Source of the DNA: an uncultured Lachnospiraceae bacterium
GTDB taxonomy: Bacteria > Bacillota > Clostridia > Lachnospirales > Lachnospiraceae
Reading direction: 5' to 3'
DNA: 64,000 bases
NCBI GenBank assembly: GCA_910577735.1
Contig: CAJTOO010000010.1
Span: 62,001-126,000, forward strand
How positions within the stretch are numbered: position 1 is the first letter of the stretch; each line of letters opens with the position of its first letter. Shown here in pieces: positions 25,970-34,788 of this stretch. A model generated the notes under the pieces. It ran no database searches. It worked only from the letters and a program-made list of their open reading frames with translations, and had not been told where the DNA came from. Position numbers and translations under genes: made by a program.

Positions 25970-27193
25970 CTAAACCAAAATCTTTTTAAAACTCTTCTTA
26001 CCTTTCTTCACAATAAATTCCTGGTCTGCAATATCTTCTCTGGTGTAAGCGGTCTTAACATCACTCACCTTTTCTCCCTTTACAGATACGCCGCCCTGTT
26101 CCACCGCCCGACGGGCTTCAGAGCGGGACGCTGCCAACCCGGCTGCTACCAGGATTCCCAGAATATCGATGGAACCCTCCTTAAAATCTGTCTCAGAAAG
26201 CGTCACCGTAGGCATGTTCTCCAGGCTCCCGCCGCCTGCAAAAAGGGCTCTTGATGCCTCCTTTGCTTTCTGTGCTTCCTCTTCACCGTGCACAAGATTC
26301 GTCAGTTCATAAGCCAGAATCTCTTTTGCCTCATTCAACTGACTTCCTTCCCATTGATCCATCTCATCAATCTTCTCCAAAGGCAGGAAAGTCAACATGC
26401 GCATACATTTAAGCACGTCAGCATCATCCACATTACGCCAGTACTGATAAAATTCAAAAGGCGTGGTTTTATCAGGATCAAGCCATACTGCACCTTTTTG
26501 TGTTTTACCCATCTTCTTTCCTTCAGAATTCATTAAAAGCGTGATGGTCATAGCATAAGCATCCTTGCTCAGCTTGCGTCGAATCAAGTCTGTACCGCCC
26601 AGCATATTGCTCCACTGATCGTCTCCGCCAAACTGCATGTTACAGCCATATCTTTTGTAAAGTTCCAGGAAATCATAGCTTTGCATGATCATATAGTTAA
26701 ATTCAAGGAAGCTCAACCCCTTCTCCATTCTCTGCTTATAGCATTCCGCACGAAGCATATTGTTGACGCTGAAGCAGGCACCTACCTCCCTGATAAACGC
26801 TACATAGTTTAAATCCAACAGCCAGTCCGCATTGTTGACCATAAGTGCTTTGCCGTCCGAAAAATCAATAAACCGGCTCATCTGCTTCTTAAAACACTCG
26901 CAGTTATGCTCGATGGTCTCCTTTGTCATCATGGAACGCATATCCGTCCGTCCGGAAGGATCCCCGATCATTGCGGTTCCCCCGCCAATCAAGGCAATCG
27001 GCTTATTACCTGCCTCCTGCAGACGCTTCATCAGACACAGTGCCATAAAATGTCCCACATGCAGACTATCCGCCGTAGGGTCAAAGCCAATATAAAATGT
27101 TGCCTTCCCATTATTGATCAGATCTCTGATTTCTTCCGCATCCGTCAGCTGTGCAAGAAGTCCTCTTGCCTGTAATTCCTCATAAATTCCCAT
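25970..27193 (-). CDS. tyrS: Tyrosyl-tRNA synthetase
   Basis: Charges tRNA-Tyr with tyrosine. ATG 27193 (MGIYEELQARGLL), with GGGAGGAC upstream, gives 407 residues, normal for the bacterial TyrS1 type; the longer open frame reads into the T-box terminator. Class I signatures are FDPTADSLHVGHFMAL (HIGH-like, near residue 42) and KMGKTQKGAVW (KMSKS-like, near 230). A C-terminal S4 RNA-binding domain (about 340-407, SRSEARRAVEQGGV) follows. Expression should be controlled by the tyrosine-specific T-box at 27283-27635, reading the charging state of tRNA-Tyr. Confidence 0.97.
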   Translation of the reverse strand: MGIYEELQARGLLAQLTDAEEIRDLINNGKATFYIGFDPTADSLHVGHFMALCLMKRLQEAGNKPIALIGGGTAMIGDPSGRTDMRSMMTKETIEHNCECFKKQMSRFIDFSDGKALMVNNADWLLDLNYVAFIREVGACFSVNNMLRAECYKQRMEKGLSFLEFNYMIMQSYDFLELYKRYGCNMQFGGDDQWSNMLGGTDLIRRKLSKDAYAMTITLLMNSEGKKMGKTQKGAVWLDPDKTTPFEFYQYWRNVDDADVLKCMRMLTFLPLEKIDEMDQWEGSQLNEAKEILAYELTNLVHGEEEAQKAKEASRALFAGGGSLENMPTVTLSETDFKEGSIDILGILVAAGLAASRSEARRAVEQGGVSVKGEKVSDVKTAYTREDIADQEFIVKKGKKSFKKILV

Positions 27194-27282
27194 GTTTTGT
27201 GTCCTCCCTTTCAATTCTCTGGTTTTATGAAGCAGTAAATGCGCCGACTTGAAATGCACTACCTTTCAAGTTCGCACAAAAA

Positions 27283-27635
27283 AACCCCGTCCTGCTATCA
27301 GGACGAGGGCCAAACTCGTGTTACCACCTAATTTCACAGACGACTCACACCGCCTGTCTCATTGAGTACAATCATGATATATCATTTACTGCGCCATATA
27401 TGATGATACTTTCCTGCTATAACGTGCATCCCTCCGTCATGACCTACTAAGATACCTGATATCTGTCTGCTGATACTCTGACATAACACCAACCCTATTC
27501 TGCCATGAAGCTCCAAGATGTATTCATGAAAAAGTTCCCGCGCGCCTCTCATCTGCCGGCTGCTTTCTGTTCGTTCCCTAATCCACTACTTGTTCTTATC
27601 AACGCCTGTCATATATACTCTGCAAAACTTTACTG
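27283..27635 (-). promoter_or_regulatory. T-box leader of tyrS (tRNA-Tyr-sensing riboswitch)
   Basis: The minus strand carries the T-box core AGGTGGTAACACG (27329-27317). It is followed by a GC-rich terminator stem (27308-27299 with 27294-27285) and a run of T, just before the tyrS ribosome-binding site. About 200 bases upstream is a stem-I-like region (GAAAGCAGCCGGCAGATGAG and onward). In it GAATACATC gives TAC, a tyrosine codon, as the specifier (27522-27520), matching the downstream gene. Uncharged tRNA-Tyr should favour the antiterminator. The remaining bases up to tyrS (27194-27282) hold only its ribosome-binding site. Confidence 0.92.
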
Positions 27636-27641
27636 CCTTAT

Positions 27642-27670
27642 AATGTATACGAAATCTGCCTGTTTGTCAA
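27642..27670 (-). promoter_or_regulatory. Promoter of the T-box/tyrS transcript
   Basis: TTGACA (27670-27665) and TACATT (27647-27642) on the minus strand with a 17-base spacer. Transcription would begin near 27635, just before the T-box stem I. Between 27671 and 27756 I see nothing beyond A/T-rich sequence. Confidence 0.7.
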
Positions 27671-27756
27671 CCACTTTTTATTGTTGATTTTGAAACCTTT
27701 TATTGCAACTATAAACTGAATGCTAATTATTTCAAGTTAAATTATGAAAGAATATA

Positions 27757-27800
27757 TAAAAGCCACCGCGGCACCTCAATGACGTATCCGCAGTGGCTTC
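27757..27800 (-). terminator. Terminator of the 287-residue secreted-protein gene
   Basis: On the minus strand AAGCCACTGCGG pairs with CCGCGGTGGCTT (one G-U) around a loop of about 17 bases, followed by TTTATATATT. It lies 60 bases past the stop at 27860. Confidence 0.7.
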
Positions 27801-27859
27801 CCATCTCCCACACCCTCTTACTCGTTAACTTCCTGAAACCGCATCACTCTATGGACCCC

Positions 27860-28723
27860 TTATTTAGAAAGAAATGCAACAATGCCATTGCTCTTTAAGT
27901 TAAGAACCACGTGATCTGCTCTTACTTCTTCCACTTCCACATCTGCCCATGCGCCATCTATATACTGTACAGCTGTAACGGCAGCGCCATCTGTCACACC
28001 AGGCATATAGAAGTTAATGGTTGCCTCAACAGAGGGGAACTGAACATCTACAACATTTAATACGGTACCTTCTTTAGCCGCACGCACGGAATCCACAAAG
28101 GAAACCGGTACTTTAGAGATTGTAGCAGTCATATTGGTGACTTTACCATCTACTACCAGATTGCCGCCCTGTGCCACAGGTGTTGCCTCTTCAATCCCCT
28201 GTGCAGTCAATACGGCATTATTATAATACTCACCTGCAGACTTATTCGCAGCCTGCGCATACTGCATGTGGGCTGCATTTTCAAATCCCTCACCTGCTGC
28301 TTCTGCTTCCATGCGTACCGCTTCTCTGCTTGCCTCTGCCTGTGCCGCGCGTTCTGCCTCTGCCTTTTCTTTGGCAGCCGCTATTGCCGCCTTCTCCTCG
28401 CTGCTTAAGGAACGGGATGAGCTGGAGCTATTGTCATCACAACCTACTGCCACCCATGCAGAGCCATTCCACTGCTTCATAGTACTGGTAGCTGTATTCC
28501 ACCAGTAATCACCCTTCTGAACATTGTCGCCGCTGCCTGGCATGGAGCCTTCAAACTGTTTGTAGCCACCCGCATCGATCACTGTTCCGCCGCTATATTT
28601 ATTTTCATTGGAAACTGATCCTGATTCCTGTGTATCGTTACCCTCTTCTGCCATGACTGTCATACTGGATAACATCAGTCCCATTGCCAATACAAAGGCA
28701 AAATATTTTCTCATTGTTTTCAT
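27860..28723 (-). CDS. Secreted protein of unknown function under a poly-G-containing promoter
   Basis: A 287-residue exported protein that I do not recognise. The signal peptide covers residues 1-25 (AMGLMLSSMTVMA then EEGN). A Gly/Ser/Asn-rich part includes GDYWWNTATSTMKQWNGSAW near residue 72, a Trp-rich motif like those of some surface and fibre proteins. A Ser run and an Ala/Glu helical, probably coiled-coil stretch (about 105-145) follow. The last part is beta-rich (TINFYMPGVTDGAAVTAVQY to the end). There is no LPXTG motif or lipobox, so it is likely released. AAGGAGATAAAAAT precedes ATG 28723. Its promoter spacer contains ten consecutive G, suggesting phase-variable expression. Confidence 0.8.
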   Translation of the reverse strand: MKTMRKYFAFVLAMGLMLSSMTVMAEEGNDTQESGSVSNENKYSGGTVIDAGGYKQFEGSMPGSGDNVQKGDYWWNTATSTMKQWNGSAWVAVGCDDNSSSSSRSLSSEEKAAIAAAKEKAEAERAAQAEASREAVRMEAEAAGEGFENAAHMQYAQAANKSAGEYYNNAVLTAQGIEEATPVAQGGNLVVDGKVTNMTATISKVPVSFVDSVRAAKEGTVLNVVDVQFPSVEATINFYMPGVTDGAAVTAVQYIDGAWADVEVEEVRADHVVLNLKSNGIVAFLSK

Positions 28724-28767
28724 ATTTTTATCTCCTTTTCGATATTGAGTGTGGATTTTGCAATTAG

Positions 28768-28799
28768 ATTATACCCCCCCCCCGGTATAAAAATAGCAA
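28768..28799 (-). promoter_or_regulatory. Promoter with a G10 tract in the spacer
   Basis: On the minus strand TTGCTA (28799-28794) and a perfect TATAAT (28773-28768) are separated by 20 bases, of which ten adjoining the -10 are G. The -10 lies about 45 bases upstream of ATG 28723, right for the 287-residue protein gene. A 17-base spacer would result from losing three G. Confidence 0.6.
28774..28783. repeat. Homopolymeric tract of ten C (plus strand) / ten G (minus strand)
   Basis: It directly abuts the TATAAT of the 287-residue protein gene. I noticed no other G or C run of this length while reading the window. Such tracts are prone to slipped-strand length change. Confidence 0.95.
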
Positions 28800-28851
28800 G
28801 TACTTTTTAGCAATTTTTATAAAAACTTATAAAGTTATAAAAACCTTTGAT

Positions 28852-28889
28852 ACATAAAAGAGCCTGCAGCCACTTAAGCCGCAAGCTCT
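28852..28889 (-). terminator. Terminator of the aromatic-acid operon
   Basis: On the minus strand AGAGCTTGCGGC pairs with GCTGCAGGCTCT (two G-U pairs) and is followed by TTTTATG, 15 bases after the stop of the ACT gene. Confidence 0.75.
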
Positions 28890-28903
28890 CTTGACTTATC
28901 CGT

Positions 28904-29335
28904 CTAATGAAGTCCCAGATTTTCTCCCGTAATCGTGCCAATTCCGTTTTTTCCAAGGACATCTGTCAGTCCCTCTGTGTCCGCCACACGGAAAATCATG
29001 CACGCCTGTCCGTCCTTCTGTCCGAAAACAGAATACATATACTCCACATCAATCCCCGCACAGGAAATCACGCCGAGCACTTTACTTAAACCGCCCGGTG
29101 TATCCGGAACCGCCACACCCACAACGGGTGTCATGGTCAGAATAAAGCCCTGTTCTAAAAGAATAGAGGAGGCCTTAGCAGCATCATCCACAATCAGCCG
29201 CAGGACGCCATAATCCGCGGTCTCTGCAATATTGATTGCCCGCATGTTCACCTGATTGTCTGACAGAATATTGGTTATATCCGCAAGCTGTCCTGCTTTA
29301 TTTTCCAGAAATACAGATATTTGAGGTATTGTCAT
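28904..29335 (-). CDS. Tandem ACT-domain protein, likely amino acid sensor
   Basis: A 143-residue cytosolic protein built of two ACT domains: residues 1-65 (ISVFLENKAGQLADITNIL, with the conserved Gly before the ligand-binding turn) and about 70-143 (VAVPDTPGGLSKVLGVISCA). No enzyme domain is attached, so it should act by binding a small molecule, probably an amino acid, and a protein partner. AAGGAG lies eleven bases before ATG 29335. It is the last gene of the operon and follows paaK by 45 bases. The ACT protein beside paaK and ior genes is a familiar association in anaerobes. The context suggests an aromatic amino acid or aryl-CoA ligand, which is inference. Confidence 0.88.
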   Translation of the reverse strand: MTIPQISVFLENKAGQLADITNILSDNQVNMRAINIAETADYGVLRLIVDDAAKASSILLEQGFILTMTPVVGVAVPDTPGGLSKVLGVISCAGIDVEYMYSVFGQKDGQACMIFRVADTEGLTDVLGKNGIGTITGENLGLH

Positions 29336-29380
29336 ATTGAAACCTGCTCCTTTCTTAAGCTACCAATTTTATGTTACATC

Positions 29381-30679
29381 TTAAATCTTACGCTTATCAA
29401 TGACACGTACTGCCTTGCCCTCACTTCTAGTAATGGACTTGGGCGCCACCAGACGCACCTTTGCATAAATTCCCAGCATAGCCTTGAGGGCTGATACCAG
29501 CCCTTTCTCCATCTCTGTAATCTTTCCCAGATTATCGGAGAAGTTCTCAGGCGTCATTTCCACCATCACCTCAATCGTATCGGAATTATTGACACGATCC
29601 ACGATAATCTGATAGTTAGCCGGATATCCCTGCTCCAGAAGCACTGTCTCAATCTGAGACGGGAATACATTGACGCCCTTGACAATCAGCATGTCATCGC
29701 TTCTGCCCATGGGTTTGCTCATCTTTATGTGAGTACGGCCACAGGAACATTTCTCCCTGGTCAGTATACAGATGTCTCTGGTACGATAACGCAAAAGCGG
29801 GAATGCCTCCTTGGTGATGGCCGTAAATACCAGTTCGCCTTTACTGCCTTCCGGCAGAACCTCTCCCGTATTCGGATTGATAATCTCCGCTATAAAATGG
29901 TCTTCATTGATATGCATGCCGGTCTGCTCACTGCACTCAAAAGCAACGCCGGGACCGCTTGTCTCTGTCAGTCCATAGATATCATAAGCCTTAATTCCCA
30001 GCTTATTCTGAATATCCTGACGCATCTCTTCACTCCATGCTTCCGCACCAAAGATGCCGGCCTTTAACTTGATCTTATCCCGCAGTCCACGCTCATGGAT
30101 GCTCTCCGCCAGATAGGCTGCATAGGAAGGGGTACAACAGATAATGGTAGCCTCCAGATCCACCATAAACTGCAGCTGGCGGTCCGTATTACCTGACGAC
30201 ATGGGAAGCGTCAGACATCCCACCTTATGGCTTCCTCCATTCAGTCCGGGACCTCCGGTAAAAAGACCATAACCATAACTGACATGGCAGACGTCCTCAT
30301 CGGTGCCTCCTGTCGCCATAATAGCCCTGGCACAGCAGTCCTCCCACAAATCTATATCATGCTGGGTATAAAAAGCCACTACCCTGCGGCCCGTTGTGCC
30401 GGACGTAGACTGGATGCGAACACAGTCTTTCAGAGGCATCGCAAGAAGGCCGTATGGATAAGCCTCCCTCAGATCGTCCTTGGTTAAAAAGGGCAGTTTA
30501 TGCAAATCTGCTACGCCCTGAATATCCTCAGCCGTAACGCCCTTTTCTTCCATCTTCCTGCGGTAATAGGGTACATTATCCCACACATGCCGCACTTGCT
30601 TCACCAGGCGTTCGTTCTGCCATGCAAGAATCTGCTCCCTGTCCGCAGTTTCAATCTCTTTCTGGTAATACCGTTCCAT
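29381..30679 (-). CDS. paaK: Phenylacetate-CoA ligase family enzyme
   Basis: AMP-forming ligase that converts phenylacetate (or indoleacetate/hydroxyphenylacetate) and CoA to the aryl-acetyl-CoA, or may be used for the reverse reaction. The 432-residue length is typical. The adenylation motif is RIQSTSGTTGRRVVAFY near residue 90; DIYGLTETSGPGVAFEC near 230 and RTRDICILTREKCSCGRT near 300 are conserved family segments. The C-terminal lid carries MSKPMGRSDDMLIVKGVNVF. GGAGG precedes ATG 30679. It follows iorB by 73 bases. Coupling to the ior genes points to aryl-acetyl-CoA formed by oxidative decarboxylation, with CoA-bond energy recovered as ATP or the acid reactivated. Exact substrate unknown. 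Confidence 0.92.
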   Translation of the reverse strand: MERYYQKEIETADREQILAWQNERLVKQVRHVWDNVPYYRRKMEEKGVTAEDIQGVADLHKLPFLTKDDLREAYPYGLLAMPLKDCVRIQSTSGTTGRRVVAFYTQHDIDLWEDCCARAIMATGGTDEDVCHVSYGYGLFTGGPGLNGGSHKVGCLTLPMSSGNTDRQLQFMVDLEATIICCTPSYAAYLAESIHERGLRDKIKLKAGIFGAEAWSEEMRQDIQNKLGIKAYDIYGLTETSGPGVAFECSEQTGMHINEDHFIAEIINPNTGEVLPEGSKGELVFTAITKEAFPLLRYRTRDICILTREKCSCGRTHIKMSKPMGRSDDMLIVKGVNVFPSQIETVLLEQGYPANYQIIVDRVNNSDTIEVMVEMTPENFSDNLGKITEMEKGLVSALKAMLGIYAKVRLVAPKSITRSEGKAVRVIDKRKI

Positions 30680-30752
30680 ATTCTATGACCTCCAAAATTT
30701 TGTTCACCTTTCACCAGTTGCCAAACTATCATCCTGCACTATCACTGGCACG

Positions 30753-31325
30753 TTATGTACTCTGCCCCAGCGCAAATGCCTTTTTATTCAATTCCAGGAA
30801 CTTCGGCGGCACACTGTGCTCGATTGCATCCATCCACTCTTCTTTTGTAAAGTCAAAATGTCTGGCAAGTCTGCCCATGAGCACCAGATTTACAGCCTTG
30901 CTGTTTCCTGCCTCTTCCGCCAGGGAAAGCGCGTCAAAGGCATCAACGTGAATGTCAAGTGTTCCCAGCTTTTCCACCAGATTCTCCGGATAGGCTGCGG
31001 CACCTGCAATGACCGGCATGGGGTTAATCTGCTGGCTGTTGACAATAATTCTGCCGCCCGGTTTCACATACTCCGTGTAACGGGCCGCTTCCAGAAGTTC
31101 AAAAGAAAGAACACAATCCGCCTGTCCTTTATCTATAATGGGAGAACAGACCCTGTCACCCCAGCGGACATAAGTGACAACACTTCCGCCCCGCTGGCTC
31201 ATACCATGCACTTCGCTGACCTTAACATCATATCCCTTACTGAGGAGCAGACGTCCCAGAAGCTTGCTGGCAAGCAGTGTCCCCTGTCCGCCTACGCCTA
31301 CAATCATGATATTCTTTGTTTCCAT
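30753..31325 (-). CDS. iorB: Indolepyruvate ferredoxin oxidoreductase, beta subunit
   Basis: Gamma-domain-type small subunit of the enzyme that decarboxylates aryl-pyruvates to aryl-acetyl-CoA while reducing ferredoxin. ATG 31325 (METKNIMIVGVGGQGTLLASKLL), with GGAAAGGCG upstream, gives 190 residues; the open frame extends further upstream without a ribosome-binding site. The GVGGQGTLLASKLLG loop and VHGMSQRGGSVVTYVRWG are characteristic of this subunit. It lies 91 bases downstream of iorA. Confidence 0.95.
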   Translation of the reverse strand: METKNIMIVGVGGQGTLLASKLLGRLLLSKGYDVKVSEVHGMSQRGGSVVTYVRWGDRVCSPIIDKGQADCVLSFELLEAARYTEYVKPGGRIIVNSQQINPMPVIAGAAAYPENLVEKLGTLDIHVDAFDALSLAEEAGNSKAVNLVLMGRLARHFDFTKEEWMDAIEHSVPPKFLELNKKAFALGQST

Positions 31326-31416
31326 ACTAAACGCCTTTCCTGCCTGTATCCGATATCCTCTCACAGGCATCATACCTTTCGTACTTGTATTATGTCTTGT
31401 AAAATATCTTCAATTA

Positions 31417-33144
31417 TTAACCAAGTGCATCAAACTTACAAAGCTGTTCACAAACCCCACAGCCCACACAGAGCGTAGCATCAATCTTCGCCTTGCCGTC
31501 CACCATGCTGATGGCGGGACAGCCAATCTTCATACAGGCCTTACAGCCTTTGCACTTTTCAGTATCGGAACAGATGGGCCCCGGATGTTTCACATATTTT
31601 AGCAGGGCACAGGGACGACGGGAAATAATAACAGAGGGTTCTTTCGCCGCCAGTTCTTCCTGAACTACCTTCTGACAGGTTTCCATATCATAGGGATCCA
31701 CCACTCTTACACGGTTGATTCCCACCGCATGACACAGGCTTTCCAAATCAATCTTCGTGCAGGGATCTCCTTTCAGGTTATACCCTGTCGTAGGATTCTG
31801 CTGGTGTCCCGTCATACCCGTGATGGAATTATCCAGAATAATCACTGTCGAATTCGACTCATTATAAGCAACATTAATCAATCCTGTGATTCCGGAGTGA
31901 ATGAAGGTAGAGTCACCGATCACTGCCACAGTACGTCCCGCATTCGCTTCACCGTCTGCCTTCACAAAGCCATGCAGACCAGAAACAGAGGCTCCCATAC
32001 ATATGGTGGTGTCAATGGCCCCCAGAGGCGGCACCGCTCCTAATGTATAGCATCCAATATCACCCAGTACCGTAAGATTCAGTTTCTTCAGAACATAGAA
32101 GATACTGCGGTGAGGACAGCCCGCACACATCACAGGCGGTCTTGCCGGGATGTTTTCATCCAGACAGGCGCCCGTCTGCACTGTGCCGCCCAGTTTCTCT
32201 TTCACCAGATTCTGGCTCAGCTCTCCAATATTCGTAAAAAGATCTTTTCCGGATACAGAAAGGCCCAGATTCCTGCAATGCGTCTCCACAAAGCCGTCCA
32301 GTTCCTCCACCACCACCAGCTTATCCACCGTGGCAGCAAAATCCTTTATCTTCTGCTCCGGCATAGGCCAGATCATGCCCAGTTTCAAAATGGGATAGGT
32401 ATCTCCAAATGCTTCCTTCACATACTGATAGCAGGTGGAAGATGTGATGATACCGCAGGAAGAATCCTGTCCGGCCTCCACCCTGTTAATCTCAGCTGTC
32501 TCTGCCCAGGCTGTCAGCGCCTTAATCCTCGCTTCCACCTCCGGGTGGCGTTTCTTCGCATTAGCCGGCATCATGATATATTTCGCCGGATTCTTTTCAT
32601 ATTTCTTCTGTTCAGGAACTACCCGTTCTCCTGGTTCCACCACACTCTGGGAATGGCTGACACGGGTACACATTTTCATCAAAACGGCGGTGTCAAATGT
32701 TTCTGAAAGCTCATAGGCAAGCTTGGCAAAACGCAGCGCTTCTGCGGAATCAGATGGCTCCAACATAGGTACTTTCGAAGCTTTGGCATAATATCTGGAG
32801 TCCTGCTCATTCTGAGAACTGTGCATGCCGGCGTCATCAGCTACGCCGATCACAAGCCCTGCATTTACACCCGTATAGGAAATGGTAAAGAGCGGATCTG
32901 CCGCCACGTTTAAGCCCACATGCTTCATGGCACAGAAACTTCTCTTTCCCGCCAGGGATGCCCCCAGCGCCGCTTCCAGCGCAACCTTCTCATTGGGCGC
33001 CCACTCCGCATATACTTCCTCATATTTTGCCACACACTCCGTAATCTCCGTGCTGGGCGTTCCAGGATAACTGGACACAAAGCAACAGCCAGCCTCATAG
33101 AGACCTCTGGCAACCGCCTCGTTGCCAAGCATTAGTGTTTTCAT
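31417..33144 (-). CDS. iorA: Indolepyruvate ferredoxin oxidoreductase, alpha subunit
   Basis: Large thiamine-diphosphate subunit that oxidatively decarboxylates indolepyruvate, phenylpyruvate or hydroxyphenylpyruvate to the aryl-acetyl-CoA. Domains in the 575 residues: an N-terminal pyrimidine/transketolase-like domain (MLGNEAVARGLYEAGCCFVSSY) and a central ThDP domain with CMGASVSGLHGF and the GDSTFIHSGITGL motif near residue 410. A C-terminal ferredoxin domain follows with two cysteine clusters (CKGCKACMKIGCP; CVGCGVCEQLC) for [4Fe-4S] centres. AAGGAGG precedes ATG 33144, 15 bases past the symporter stop. This is the central enzyme of aromatic amino acid fermentation and fixes the theme of the operon. 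Confidence 0.96.
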   Translation of the reverse strand: MKTLMLGNEAVARGLYEAGCCFVSSYPGTPSTEITECVAKYEEVYAEWAPNEKVALEAALGASLAGKRSFCAMKHVGLNVAADPLFTISYTGVNAGLVIGVADDAGMHSSQNEQDSRYYAKASKVPMLEPSDSAEALRFAKLAYELSETFDTAVLMKMCTRVSHSQSVVEPGERVVPEQKKYEKNPAKYIMMPANAKKRHPEVEARIKALTAWAETAEINRVEAGQDSSCGIITSSTCYQYVKEAFGDTYPILKLGMIWPMPEQKIKDFAATVDKLVVVEELDGFVETHCRNLGLSVSGKDLFTNIGELSQNLVKEKLGGTVQTGACLDENIPARPPVMCAGCPHRSIFYVLKKLNLTVLGDIGCYTLGAVPPLGAIDTTICMGASVSGLHGFVKADGEANAGRTVAVIGDSTFIHSGITGLINVAYNESNSTVIILDNSITGMTGHQQNPTTGYNLKGDPCTKIDLESLCHAVGINRVRVVDPYDMETCQKVVQEELAAKEPSVIISRRPCALLKYVKHPGPICSDTEKCKGCKACMKIGCPAISMVDGKAKIDATLCVGCGVCEQLCKFDALG

Positions 33145-33159
33145 ATATTCTTATCCTCC

Positions 33160-34710
33160 TTAAGTCTGATCACCGATGGAATCCTTCACGGAAACCGTCA
33201 CCTTCTTCTCATAACAGGAGAAAATCTCCTCCAGTATCTTTTGGTCAGGCGCCTTTGTCAAAACACTTACCACAGGAACGATCACAAGTCCTGCCAGCAT
33301 GCAGAAAGCACCGGCATTGATCGGTGACTGCAAATAAGCCGGAAAGCTGGAACGGAAAAAGATATTGGCAAGCATGACCACCGTCGAGAACATAAAACTT
33401 ACCCAACAAGCCGCCTTCGTGGTCCGCTTCCAATATAACCCATAGAGGAAGGGCGCCAGAAATGCGCCGGCCAGCGCACCCCAGCTCACTCCCATAAGCT
33501 GCGCGATAAAAGTGACATTCGAACGGTATTGAATCAATGCAAGCACCACGGAAATGGCGATAAACACTACCAGAAGCGCCCGCATCCACCTAACCTGTTC
33601 CTTCTCATCCATCTCCTTTTTAATATTACCTTTAATGAAGTCCAGCGTCAAGGTAGAGCTCGATGCCAATACCAGGGAAGAAAGTGTGGACATGGAAGCT
33701 GAAAGTACCAGAATGACTACTACTGCAATCAAAATTGTGGGAAGCCCGGAAAGCATGGTGGGCACTACAGAGTCATAACCATTAGCCGCGATGTCTATCT
33801 TATCACTAAAAAGCCGTCCAAAACCACCCAGAAAATAGCAGCCGCCCGAAACAATCGTCGCAAAAACGGTAGAAATAATCATTCCCTTATTGATCGCGCT
33901 CTCGCTCTTGATAGCATAAAACTTCTGCACCATCTGCGGCAGTCCCCAGGTTCCCAGACTTGTAAGTATCACCACACCCAACAACCCCACCGGATCCGGC
34001 CCGAAAAAGGAATTAAACACCCCTGGTGCAGCCGAGACCGTCTCATCACTCACAGACGCCAGCTTATCAAGCGCCGCAAGGAAACCTCCCTGGCTGTTTA
34101 ACACGGCAAAGACCACTGCCACGATACCAAAAATCATAATGATGCCCTGAATAAAATCATTGATGGCAGTAGCCATATAACCGCCTGCTATCACATAAAT
34201 ACCGGTAAGCACTGCCATGACAATCACACACACACTGTAATCTATAGCAAAGGCCATTCCAAAAAGCCTGCTTAACCCATTATAGAGACTGGCTGTATAG
34301 GGAATCAAAAAGATAAAGATGATTGCCGAAGCTGCCAGCTTCAAAGGCTTACTCTCAAACCGCTCCCCAAAAAACTGCGGCATGGTGGCACTGTCCAAAT
34401 GCTGTGTCATAATACGGGTACGGCGTCCCAGCACAGCCCAGGCAAGAAGGGAACCGAGAAACGCATTCCCAAGCCCTGCCCAGGTTGCTGCAATGCCGTA
34501 TTTCCAACCAAACTGTCCCGCATAGCCCACAAAGACCACAGCAGAAAAATAGCTGGTTCCATAAGCAAATGCCGTAAGCCAAGGCCCCACGCTCCTGCCT
34601 CCCAGCACAAAACCATTCACATCGGTTGCATGACGACGACAATATAATCCGATACCGATCATCACCCCGAAGAATATCATGAGCATGATCAATTTGATAA
34701 AAAGATCCAT
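33160..34710 (-). CDS. Sodium:solute symporter (SSS family)
   Basis: Polytopic membrane protein of about 516 residues and some thirteen hydrophobic segments, recognised as SSS (PutP/PanF-like) by the N-terminal MIGIGLYCRRHATDVNGFVLGGRSVGP-type region and GLPQMVQKFYAIKSE near residue 260. It should import an organic solute with Na+. The start is either ATG 34710 (MDLFIKLIM) or GTG 34719; AAGGAG lies twelve or four bases away respectively, so the choice is open. It sits between the acyl-CoA ligase (78 bases upstream) and iorA (15 bases downstream). Context suggests transport of an aromatic acid, amino acid or carboxylate; the family alone cannot tell. Confidence 0.88.
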   Translation of the reverse strand: MDLFIKLIMLMIFFGVMIGIGLYCRRHATDVNGFVLGGRSVGPWLTAFAYGTSYFSAVVFVGYAGQFGWKYGIAATWAGLGNAFLGSLLAWAVLGRRTRIMTQHLDSATMPQFFGERFESKPLKLAASAIIFIFLIPYTASLYNGLSRLFGMAFAIDYSVCVIVMAVLTGIYVIAGGYMATAINDFIQGIIMIFGIVAVVFAVLNSQGGFLAALDKLASVSDETVSAAPGVFNSFFGPDPVGLLGVVILTSLGTWGLPQMVQKFYAIKSESAINKGMIISTVFATIVSGGCYFLGGFGRLFSDKIDIAANGYDSVVPTMLSGLPTILIAVVVILVLSASMSTLSSLVLASSSTLTLDFIKGNIKKEMDEKEQVRWMRALLVVFIAISVVLALIQYRSNVTFIAQLMGVSWGALAGAFLAPFLYGLYWKRTTKAACWVSFMFSTVVMLANIFFRSSFPAYLQSPINAGAFCMLAGLVIVPVVSVLTKAPDQKILEEIFSCYEKKVTVSVKDSIGDQT

Positions 34711-34788
34711 TTCTATCACCTTACTCCTTTCTCTCCCACACCCATTGATACGTTCAGACATCGCCCGCATAAATGGGTACTTCTTCCT

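Noticed and set aside
27505..27687. Plus-strand frame of 60 codons
   Set aside because: It lies antisense to the tyrS T-box and promoter and has no ribosome-binding site.
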